The notes beneath the pieces were generated by a model. That model ran no database searches, was not told the origin of the DNA, and saw only the letters and a program-made list of their open reading frames with translations. Both the position numbers and the translations under genes were made by a program. Below, piece by piece: positions 55,619 through 63,282 of a DNA stretch of 64,000 bases. Position 1 is the first letter of the stretch. Each line of letters opens with the position of its first letter. Origin of the DNA: PSRI01 sp041484195 (GTDB lineage Bacteria; Bacteroidota; Bacteroidia; Chitinophagales; Chitinophagaceae); NCBI GenBank assembly GCA_041484195.1, contig JBGPHC010000002.1, positions 211,687-275,686 on the forward strand. The letters are read 5' to 3'.

Positions 55619-56710
55619 ATGCCAGAACTTAAAGAAATGATAGTTGAAGAAGCGACTGCCTTCAGACTTCCAACTAAAGGCTATGCTGCCTTGGCGGCTT
55701 CCGAAAACCTTGTTCCCTGGAATTTTACAAGGAGAAATCCGCGCCCGCACGACGTGCTGGTAGATATTCTTTATTGCGGCATTTGCCATACAGATATCCA
55801 TTTTATCAGGAACGATTTGGGGATCTCAGTTTATCCTCTGGTACCAGGACATGAAATAGTGGGCAAAGTGAGCGCAGTAGGCGAACATGTTAAAAAATTC
55901 AAGCCAGGCGATACTGTGGGGATTGGCTGCCTGGTTGACTCCTGCAGGGAATGTGACAACTGCAAGGAAAATCATGAACAATATTGTCTTAATGGCGCAA
56001 CATACACCTATGGTACTCCTGAGAGACATGGAGACGGGATCACCTATGGCGGCTATTCTAATCAGATAGTATGCGATGAAAGCTTTGTTTTGAAAGTAGA
56101 CGAAAAACTTCCTTTGGAACGAGTAGCCCCACTGCTCTGCGCAGGCATAACCACCTATTCACCATTGCGCCGTTGGAAAGTGAAGCCGGGCGATAAAGTA
56201 GGCGTGTTGGGTCTTGGTGGCCTGGGACATATGGCCGTAAAATTTGCCGCAGCATTTGGAGCCGAAGTAACAGTACTGAGCACCTCACCTTCGAAAGAAG
56301 TCGATGCCGGCAAATTGGGCGCTCATAAATTCGTACTTACTACCGACGAAGCACAGGCTCAAACTGTTACTGGATATTTTAATTTTATCATTGATACTGT
56401 TTCTGCGGAGCATGACTATAATTTTTATCTTTCTATGTTAAAAACAAACGGTTCGATGGTTTGTGTGGGATTGCCAAGCACACCGGCGCAGGTGCCTGCG
56501 GCTAATCTTATTTTCCATGGACGCAGCCTGGCCGGGTCCCTGATAGGAGGTATAGCCGAAACTCAGGAAATGCTGGATTATTGCGCGGAAAAAAATATTA
56601 CAGCAGACGTGGAACTGATCAATATCAAAGACGTGAATAAGGCTTTCGAAAGAATGGAAAAGAGTGATGTTAAATACAGGTTTGTGATTGATATGGCTAC
56701 TTTGAAATAG
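55619..56710 (+). CDS. Zinc-dependent alcohol dehydrogenase (CAD/YahK-type)
   Basis: This is a medium-chain NADP-dependent dehydrogenase that interconverts aldehydes and alcohols. The catalytic zinc ligands are Cys in LYCGICHTDIHFIRND and His in PLVPGHEIVGKV. The structural zinc lobe is CLVDSCRECDNCKENHEQYC. The cofactor motif is KVGVLGLGGLGHMAVKFA, and the sequence type is that of cinnamyl-alcohol-dehydrogenase-like aldehyde reductases. The gene stands alone and ends in a terminator. Confidence 0.9.
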   Translation: MPELKEMIVEEATAFRLPTKGYAALAASENLVPWNFTRRNPRPHDVLVDILYCGICHTDIHFIRNDLGISVYPLVPGHEIVGKVSAVGEHVKKFKPGDTVGIGCLVDSCRECDNCKENHEQYCLNGATYTYGTPERHGDGITYGGYSNQIVCDESFVLKVDEKLPLERVAPLLCAGITTYSPLRRWKVKPGDKVGVLGLGGLGHMAVKFAAAFGAEVTVLSTSPSKEVDAGKLGAHKFVLTTDEAQAQTVTGYFNFIIDTVSAEHDYNFYLSMLKTNGSMVCVGLPSTPAQVPAANLIFHGRSLAGSLIGGIAETQEMLDYCAEKNITADVELINIKDVNKAFERMEKSDVKYRFVIDMATLK

Positions 56711-56736
56711 TTCCCAATAGGTCCTGACTTTCTTCT

Positions 56737-56769
56737 AAACCACAGCGTAATTCATCACTGTGGTTTTTT
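56737..56769 (+). terminator. Rho-independent terminator after alcohol dehydrogenase
   Basis: A 9-bp stem (56737-56745 with 56758-56766) and a 12-base loop are followed by T residues. It lies 27 bases after the dehydrogenase stop codon. It could also slow transcription coming from the convergent gene. Confidence 0.75.
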
Positions 56770-56794
56770 GCATAATCCCCTTCTGTTGGTATTT

Positions 56795-57727
56795 TCATTC
56801 ACGTTGCTTGATTACGCGGTTGAGCGTATAACTCGTATAGTTATTTCCGACACTCAAATTTCCATGCTCATCAAGGAAAAAAAGAATGTTCTCATCGGCT
56901 TTCAGAAAATTCAAATTCAGTTTTGGATAGTTCGGATCCAGTTGAAGTTGGTAGATAGTGGAGCCGGCATGTTGTTTTGTGGCAAGACCGGCCTGCCACC
57001 TGCCTTCATTTACATATACCTCATTTCCTGTGCCCACATAAACGGTCTTCAATCTGAAATTCGTAGCTCCATGAGTAACGGAATCCTGGTAAAGTGTGAC
57101 CCGCCATTTTGAAATCTGGCATCTTGAAGCATCAATCTTATTAATGGCCCGCAACAGGTGACTACATGGTGTTCTGCCTTCAAATATGCCTACAATGGAG
57201 GAATTGTTAGATGGATCGAGCATGATGGGACTCACGGTTAATTGTGAATTTGAAACTGAAACAGGATCTATCCTGTTGAGCGTATAGCTCCAACCTCCAT
57301 TTCCAACCATCAAGTGCTTGTTATTATCTAATAGATGAAACAGGTTCTGATCGGCCTGCAACATGTATAATGTCATTCGGGGATTGTAAGAAGCGAATGA
57401 AAAAACAGCTTCCGCATCGTTGGTCCATCTTCCTTTCAGTTCCATGGTCTTGGATCCTTCCATAAAATCCCTGGTCCCCTGCCTCGCCATTCCATATTGG
57501 CAAATCAAAGTATAATTTGGCTCACGCTGCTCAAGAGTAAGCTTCCATTTGATGAAATCGCATTTCTCAGCTGAGGGGATATGGAGCAAAGATTTCGAAA
57601 TGCTGTCGCAGGGTGTGCTGGCCACAAAGACCCTGGGTCCGGCAGAATTTGCTTGCGAATGGAAACAATGGATGCTCCCACTATCGCAAATCAATACGAA
57701 TACAAAAGGAAGGATGAACAACCTCAT
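56795..57727 (-). CDS. Secreted protein with two NlpE-like beta domains
   Basis: A leader (MRLFILPFVFVLICDSGSIH) precedes two homologous domains. The first (about residues 32-150) includes VFVASTPCDSISKSLLHIPS and LLDNNKHLMVGNGGWSYTLN. The second (about 185-305) includes IFEGRTPCSHLLRAINKIDA and FLDEHGNLSVGNNYTSYTLN. Each has a TPC...C pattern and a final beta hairpin like the N-terminal domain of the copper-stress lipoprotein NlpE. The duplication is clear, but the function is not established. It looks monocistronic. Confidence 0.65.
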   Translation of the reverse strand: MRLFILPFVFVLICDSGSIHCFHSQANSAGPRVFVASTPCDSISKSLLHIPSAEKCDFIKWKLTLEQREPNYTLICQYGMARQGTRDFMEGSKTMELKGRWTNDAEAVFSFASYNPRMTLYMLQADQNLFHLLDNNKHLMVGNGGWSYTLNRIDPVSVSNSQLTVSPIMLDPSNNSSIVGIFEGRTPCSHLLRAINKIDASRCQISKWRVTLYQDSVTHGATNFRLKTVYVGTGNEVYVNEGRWQAGLATKQHAGSTIYQLQLDPNYPKLNLNFLKADENILFFLDEHGNLSVGNNYTSYTLNRVIKQRE

Positions 57728-57957
57728 GATAGTACTTTTACTCTAATGTATTATCATTTATAAATGTCGGCTCAAACATTACACCAGATGCTGGCAGTGC
57801 TTGACGAAATGCGAATGGAACAATTGATAGGCTATTCCTGATCCACATTGGCAATATTTCCGGGGTCCTTACAAGTGATTAATTGATGCGTACGGATTGT
57901 GCTCTATGGATTGAGAGAGGCACCTGTTGATTTAGAATTCCTCATTGGAAAGGAATC

Positions 57958-59184
57958 TCAGAGCCTGTCCAATTTCCTTTGAATGGTCTGCTTGTCTGTG
58001 TGAGTCTTTGCCAGTGAAATGGCCCTCCGAAAATTTTCCCCGGCCTTATCCTTATTCAAATCTGTATAAAGTTCACCAAGCAGGGTGAAATAGAATTGAT
58101 TGTCGTTCAGTTTTAGCTTTTTTGCCTCCATAATTGCTTTTTGATTTCCATGCACCTTTGAAAGTGCATAAGTTCTGTTGAGCGCCGCTATGGGTGAATA
58201 TTCAATTTGTAACAACTGGTTGTAGAGTTGGAGGATATTTTCCCATTTTGTCTTTGTGTCGGTTTTTTGGGTGCTCCAATAAGCAATGGTTGCTTCCAGG
58301 TGATATTTTGAGAGTTTATTACCGCACGCCGAGCGATTCAGATAAAATCCTCCTTTGCTGATCAGCTCATAGTTCCAGAGATTTTCGTCCTGCTCTTCGT
58401 ATAAAATAAGTTCACCATTCTTGTCCTGGCGGGCTTCAAATCTGGATGCCTGAAAACACATGAGTGAAAGCAGCGCGTTAATTTCCGGTCTGTCGGTAAT
58501 TTCATTTTCAACAAGCATATTGCACAATCGCATGGCTTCAAAGCATAGATCCTTGCGAAGTGTATTGTTTTGGCTGATGGAATAATATCCTTCGTTGAAA
58601 AGCAGGTAGATGGTTGTCATTACAGAGGGCAGGCGTTCATCAATTTCAGATGAGTCCGGCATTTCAATCCTGATTTTTTCTTCCCGGAGTTTTTCTTTGG
58701 CCCTGAATAATCGCTTATTGATGGTTTCCTTGTTCGTGAGGAAAGCATCCGCAATTTCCTCGATGCCAAAACCGCAAAGAATCCGAAGGGCCAGGCCAAC
58801 CTTTGCCTCAGGTGCAATCGAAGGATGACAAATGGCAAACATCATCTGCAACTGGCTGTCGCTGATGTTTTGAGGTGAGAGGTCAATTTCGTCTTCATGA
58901 AACTCAGAGGAATTGTTTTTTAATTCTGCTGAAATTTTATTTTCAAAACTTCGATGTCTCTTTAAATAATTTTTGGCCTTGTTTTTTGCAACATTATAAA
59001 GCCATGCAACAGGGTTTGGCGGACTGCCTTCCATGCCCCATGTCTGCACGGCCGTCAGGAAACTGTCGCTCGCTATGTCTTCGGCAATTTCCATTTGGTC
59101 GAATCCAAAACGTTTACAGAGTACCGATACAATTTTTCTGTATTCCGTTCTGAATAAATGCGGTATTAATTCTTGTTGCTCCAT
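57958..59184 (-). CDS. ECF-type RNA polymerase sigma factor with DUF6596 C-terminus (ECF42-like)
   Basis: The sigma region 2 is visible around IAEDIASDSFLTAVQTWGME and region 4 around ILCGFGIEEIADAFLTNKET. A long C-terminal extension (about residues 170-408) carries LPSVMTTIYLLFNEGYYSIS and TPR-like helices typical of ECF42/DUF6596 proteins. This group does not use an anti-sigma factor and is usually encoded next to YCII/DGPF-domain proteins. Such a protein lies immediately upstream here. The C-terminal extension probably controls its activity. Confidence 0.9.
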   Translation of the reverse strand: MEQQELIPHLFRTEYRKIVSVLCKRFGFDQMEIAEDIASDSFLTAVQTWGMEGSPPNPVAWLYNVAKNKAKNYLKRHRSFENKISAELKNNSSEFHEDEIDLSPQNISDSQLQMMFAICHPSIAPEAKVGLALRILCGFGIEEIADAFLTNKETINKRLFRAKEKLREEKIRIEMPDSSEIDERLPSVMTTIYLLFNEGYYSISQNNTLRKDLCFEAMRLCNMLVENEITDRPEINALLSLMCFQASRFEARQDKNGELILYEEQDENLWNYELISKGGFYLNRSACGNKLSKYHLEATIAYWSTQKTDTKTKWENILQLYNQLLQIEYSPIAALNRTYALSKVHGNQKAIMEAKKLKLNDNQFYFTLLGELYTDLNKDKAGENFRRAISLAKTHTDKQTIQRKLDRL

Positions 59185-59246
59185 ATATGAACAAAGCCCC
59201 TGTACACCCGGCTTCCGGCAGACAGGATTACAGGGGCTCTGCAGGA

Positions 59247-59600
59247 TTAGTGAATGCCATCTCTTTTGGCAACTTTCCGTACTTCAACGCTATTGCCATC
59301 TCCCTGCAAAACGGGACAGCCTTTTGCAAATTCAACGGCTTCATCAACAGAATCTGCTTTTACGATAATGTATCCGCCGATGGTTTCCTTGATTTCACCA
59401 AAAGGTCCATTGGTAACCACATTGTGTGGCCTAACCACCCGGCTGTCGTCAAATGGCAAGCCGTTGCCTCCGCTAAATTTGTTTTGAGCGGCAATGCCTC
59501 CAATCCAGTCCATCGTTTGCTTCATCCAGATTTGCATTTGCTCCGGTGAAGCCAACTTGTTTCCATCTTCGTGTCTGAAAATTAACATGAATTCTTCCAT
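59247..59600 (-). CDS. YCII-related (DGPF-type) domain protein
   Basis: The 117-residue protein starts MEEFMLIFRHEDGNKLASPE and contains GGNGLPFDDSRVVRPHNVVT and FGEIKETIGGYIIVKADSVD, the pattern of YCII-related proteins that accompany ECF42 sigma factors. An upstream in-frame ATG at 59663 would add 21 residues without homology, so I start at 59600. It lies 62 bases upstream of the sigma factor and is probably both its partner and its regulatory target. No enzymatic activity is known. Confidence 0.85.
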   Translation of the reverse strand: MEEFMLIFRHEDGNKLASPEQMQIWMKQTMDWIGGIAAQNKFSGGNGLPFDDSRVVRPHNVVTNGPFGEIKETIGGYIIVKADSVDEAVEFAKGCPVLQGDGNSVEVRKVAKRDGIH

Positions 59601-60017
59601 CTTGAAAAGTTTTGAATGCCTGCCCCCCTGCTCTTGCCCGGACGCAGCAAGGCATTGGGACAAACAAGTTATTTAAAATTCGAATTACATAATCATAACA
59701 AACGGGATTGCTAAGATTGGACAGCTTTGGGGGAATATTTAAAGTAGAATTACCTTCATACCCTGTTAAAGGGCAACATGATTGGCAATCATAGTCTTGA
59801 CACTAATTTTGGACTATTTTTGATAAGGTTAATAAACCATCACCATTTCCCTGGAATTAAATAGCATTGATTCTTTAGACTGTCTGTTTTAGGATAGCAT
59901 TAATTTATCAGAACTTTTCTGACCTATCACTATTTATTCAGGTTTGAGGCGTATTCACTACAGAAGACTATCAGTAAAAGGTCCTGTCCATCCTCGAAAT
60001 AAAAATGGCTGATTCTG
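59601..60017. other. Intergenic region, no gene seen
   Basis: Apart from a possible N-terminal extension of the YCII gene up to 59663, this AT-rich stretch has no supported gene, RNA or repeat. It should hold the promoter for the YCII-sigma factor unit and the 3' end region of the DUF1016 gene. Confidence 0.5.
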
Positions 60018-61040
60018 CTAACCAGCGGGATCGGGTGATTTTGTTTCGTTTAGCCTATACAGTTCGCTTTTCATTTCTTCCAACAACTGCTGTTCAGTGG
60101 GGAGGTATAATTGGTACTTACTGGCTAAGATTGACTTATTGTTTTCCGGTAATGATATTTTTACAACCGCGTCATTTTTGTCAGTACATAATAGTACGCC
60201 AATGGTTGGATTTTCGAAATCATGTTTTTCGAAACGGTCGTAATAATTGACATACATCTGCAGTTGCCCCAGGTCCTGGTGAGTAAGCTTGTGAGTCTTG
60301 ATTTCAAATAATACGAAACATTGAAGCAGGCGATTGTAAAATACCAGGTCAACAGAAAATTCATCGCCATCTATAAGAACTCTTTTCTGTCTGGCTACAA
60401 AGGAAAATCCGTTTCCCAATTCCAGGAGGAAATCATGCAAATAATTGATAAGGGCCGCTTCCAGGTCCTTTTCGTAATAACTTGCTTCTCTCTTAAGGCC
60501 TAGGAATTCCAACACCATTGGATCTTTGATGATTTCAGAGGGATTGGACGGAGCTTTTTCACCCCGGGCAACTGCTAACACATTTTCCTTGGCATTACTC
60601 AGCAAGAGGCGTTCATACAGTTGACTATTAATCTGTCGTTCAAGCTGGCGGGCAGTCCAGCTATTCTTGGCGGCTTCAAGCATGTAATATTCCCTTTTTT
60701 CCTCATTATCAATGGGCAAGAGGATTTTGTAGTGCATCCAACCCAATTGTGTCCGCAGTGCGGACACAATTGGGAATCTACGGTAAAATTGCCTGTACCA
60801 ATTGAGTTGGCGGTAAGAAAAACCGCTGCCAAATTCAGGTTGTAATGCTTCTGATAGAGTTTTTATGAGAAAAGAACCATATGCGGCACGCTCTTTGCCT
60901 TCCTGCTCTTCTTGAAAAATCCGCTTGCCGATATTCCAGTACATGAGCACCCGGGCATGATCGACGGTACGGATGGCCTGTTCCCGGCCTTGGAGAATAA
61001 TGGTTTTTATTTCTTCTATTAGGGATTTACTTATTTCCAT
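60018..61040 (-). CDS. DUF1016/YhcG-family PD-(D/E)XK nuclease-like protein
   Basis: The N-terminal DUF1016 domain (about residues 1-150) shows ARVLMYWNIGKRIFQEEQEG, FGSGFSYRQLNWYRQFYRRF and the YYMLEAAKNSWTARQLERQI motif. The C-terminal nuclease domain contains DEFSVDLVFYNRLLQCFVLF followed by EIKTHKL, giving the Asp...Glu-X-Lys active site. Relatives (YhcG, RpnA-like) have been linked to recombination, restriction loci and DNA repair. It stands alone here without restriction or modification genes. Its coding sequence holds a perfect 33-bp palindrome. Confidence 0.88.
   Translation of the reverse strand: MEISKSLIEEIKTIILQGREQAIRTVDHARVLMYWNIGKRIFQEEQEGKERAAYGSFLIKTLSEALQPEFGSGFSYRQLNWYRQFYRRFPIVSALRTQLGWMHYKILLPIDNEEKREYYMLEAAKNSWTARQLERQINSQLYERLLLSNAKENVLAVARGEKAPSNPSEIIKDPMVLEFLGLKREASYYEKDLEAALINYLHDFLLELGNGFSFVARQKRVLIDGDEFSVDLVFYNRLLQCFVLFEIKTHKLTHQDLGQLQMYVNYYDRFEKHDFENPTIGVLLCTDKNDAVVKISLPENNKSILASKYQLYLPTEQQLLEEMKSELYRLNETKSPDPAG
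60742..60774. repeat. Perfect 33-bp palindrome inside the DUF1016 gene
   Basis: Arms of 16 bases (60742-60757 and 60759-60774) are exact reverse complements around a single central G. The palindrome encodes FPIVSALRTQLGW-like residues of the DUF1016 domain. It could extrude as a cruciform, form an mRNA hairpin or be a binding site. It may also be a by-product of codon choice. Confidence 0.9.
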
Positions 61041-61291
61041 AAGCCTCTCCCGTATATTGTGACATTAGAAAGGTGCTTGTCTAAGTCCCAAAAGATATAA
61101 AAGATATTCAAATAATGAGGTAGTGAACAGGATAATCCCAGGAGACGATGTTGAATTTACTCTTTGAATATAGGGGTAAAACCAAATTAGAAAATGGCGA
61201 GCCGTGAAATCGAGCAATTAAATTGCTAAAGGTGAGGGAAGATGCAAACGCATATTTTGCTCAACTGGAAAGTCTGGAAAAATCTTCAGGC

Positions 61292-62161
61292 CTATTTTCG
61301 AAGCCTATAGCTAATGCCTATTTGCCAATAGCCATAAATATTCTTATCATCTCCTTTGAAGGGAACAAACAGGCTTCCTTCCGGTTCAATGGAGAAATTT
61401 CCAAGAGTAAAATCAAAATCAAGGTTTGCTTCCAGATTGCTTATGCCGATATTTGGCAATGAATTGGATGACTGATTGTTGCCTCCTCCATTGCCGGAAT
61501 TTTTTCTCCCCACAAGTTTATTAAAATTTTTGTTGTGGGTTATATACTTCACTGAGCGAAGAAAACTAAAATATCTATTGGTACCCATATTCAACAGGAG
61601 GTTGGGAGAAAAATTCAGGGAAGCATTTTCACCTAAATCCCATTCAAAAGAATGACCAAGGCCTGCAAATATATTTATATCATGCGCGCCTGTTGTGGAT
61701 TTATCGCTTGTATCTGTACCAAAACCATAATCGAATCCAACGCGTGGAGAAATGGCCCTGGACTTATAAGAAAATGCCATATAAACTTCATTGGTAATGG
61801 GTGAATAAGGTATTGCTTCATTATTCTTCAGAAAAAAATGTGTGTAAGCAATATCGAGTCCCATTCTGTCATTGTCCGTGGAGAAAAAAGGGGATAGAGC
61901 CGTCATATAATAACCAGGGTGAGGGCCGCCGGTAAGAAAGAATGTTTTAGCGCTGATGCCCAAACCTGGATGAAGCATTATTTTCAAGTAAGGTGCGATT
62001 GACAAACTACTGCCCGCGCTGTCCACTACTTTAGGGTCAATGGTAGCAACCGAATTTATTTCCGTGCCTGCGGTCAATGACCATTTGCCGGATGCGCTAT
62101 CCTGAGCCAATAAATAAACGGGAGTTAGAAATAAACAAGAAATTAGTATCACTCTTTTCAT
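61292..62161 (-). CDS. Outer-membrane beta-barrel-like protein of unknown function
   Basis: A signal peptide (MKRVILISCLFLTPVYLLAQ) is followed by alternating beta-strand segments ending in YWQIGISYRLRK, with a terminal aromatic/basic strand as in outer-membrane barrels. A Gly/Asn-rich loop (NSGNGGGNNQSSNS) sits near residue 225. I do not recognise a specific family. It stands alone between the DUF1016 gene and a permease pseudogene. Confidence 0.6.
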   Translation of the reverse strand: MKRVILISCLFLTPVYLLAQDSASGKWSLTAGTEINSVATIDPKVVDSAGSSLSIAPYLKIMLHPGLGISAKTFFLTGGPHPGYYMTALSPFFSTDNDRMGLDIAYTHFFLKNNEAIPYSPITNEVYMAFSYKSRAISPRVGFDYGFGTDTSDKSTTGAHDINIFAGLGHSFEWDLGENASLNFSPNLLLNMGTNRYFSFLRSVKYITHNKNFNKLVGRKNSGNGGGNNQSSNSLPNIGISNLEANLDFDFTLGNFSIEPEGSLFVPFKGDDKNIYGYWQIGISYRLRK

Positions 62162-62353
62162 GGGCTAGGGATGATTATAAGCCTATAAAACGAATTTACC
62201 GGTATTTTCTTTTCCCATTCGTGTTAATCACCCGTTAATTAAATGTTGATTGGGTTTTGTAGAGGGTTGAAGCCCAGCAAGAAATTCAACTGCTTTTTGT
62301 CAATAATTGATCTTCTCACTAAATTAAGTAGTTCAGCAAATTAAAAAGTCATT

Positions 62354-62862
62354 CTACTCTCTTCTTAAACTTTTCACAGGGTTTACCATCACTAAAACAC
62401 AAATGATCAAGACCTGCCAGATACAAAATTGCATTATTACCTGTCCTCTTCTCACAGAAATACCGCTCTCTTTTCTGATAATGAATTCATTTTTTAAAGC
62501 ATTGATAGGATTAAACCCGGATGATACCATGGCAGGATAAAAACCCGATAATGCTGTCACTCCCAAAGTGACCAAAATCAGGAAAAGAAGCTGTTGCGGA
62601 TTTTTGATCTCCGGTTTCAGACTGAGTTGGAGTAGCTGATTCAAAAAAGGTAATGCAACAATGCAGACAGTTACTGCCAACAAAACTGCGAAGAAAGTTA
62701 TCATACCCGTCTCACCGGGGAATTGCAAGATCAGTTGCCGACGGTTGCCTCCCAATATTTTCCGGATTCCGACTTCACAACCAACCCAATCATTTTGATA
62801 GCAGTATAATTTCTGTTGCGGGCCATGCTGCGCAGCGCTGTTTTCAAATAATTCGTGATCAT
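62354..62862 (-). pseudogene. FtsX/MacB-like ABC permease with two internal deletions
   Basis: A start at 62862 reads MITNYLKTALRSMARNRNYT, the N-terminal entry of FtsX-like permeases. Within about 30 codons the frame is lost, and another frame (shifted by one) continues with EVGIRKILGGNRRQLILQF, the conserved segment that normally lies several hundred residues later. It goes on through transmembrane helices and the GFYPAMVSSGFNPINALKN motif. Near QVLIICVLVM it jumps to NPVKSLRRE, the usual C-terminal end of these proteins. An intact gene would be near 800 residues, so most of the periplasmic domain and the second membrane half are gone. Confidence 0.75.
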
Positions 62863-63282
62863 CTATAAAGGGTTGTATAGCAGGCAATCGGGAATGATGC
62901 CAATTCAAATGGGATTTGAAGCACAATTGATTGGGAAACAAATCTTTTACAAAGCTGTTCCCTTTTGTTACAGTTGTTTGTCCGGTTTTGTTTGTTCCTG
63001 TTTTCCGGGTATATCAATAACAAGCGGGCATGTTTATAGGATGGATGCGCCATTGAGTCAAAATCATTTCAATGCATCTGCAGTGGAAATAATGGGAAAC
63101 ATGAACCGAATACTTAGAGAATTAAAGGTATTAGCAACTTTATTAACCAATGAAAAGTAATGGCAGACCATTTGAAGTTCGAGTTTTAGAACAAATTAAT
63201 ACTAAAACTAAAGCTATCGAAGCAACACAGAAAGAAGGAAATGATGTAGATTAGAACAAGTTATTCAAGAAACAGGAACCAG
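62863..63282. other. Intergenic region with two short reading frames before the VIT1 gene
   Basis: On the plus strand, ATG 63041 encodes 39 residues (MDAPLSQNHFNASAVEIMGN at its start) ending at TAA 63160. ATG 63150 encodes 34 residues (MKSNGRPFEVRVLEQINTKT) ending at TAG 63254. Their ends overlap and the metal-transporter gene follows. They could be remnants of a regulator, small proteins, or chance. I recognise neither. Confidence 0.35.
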
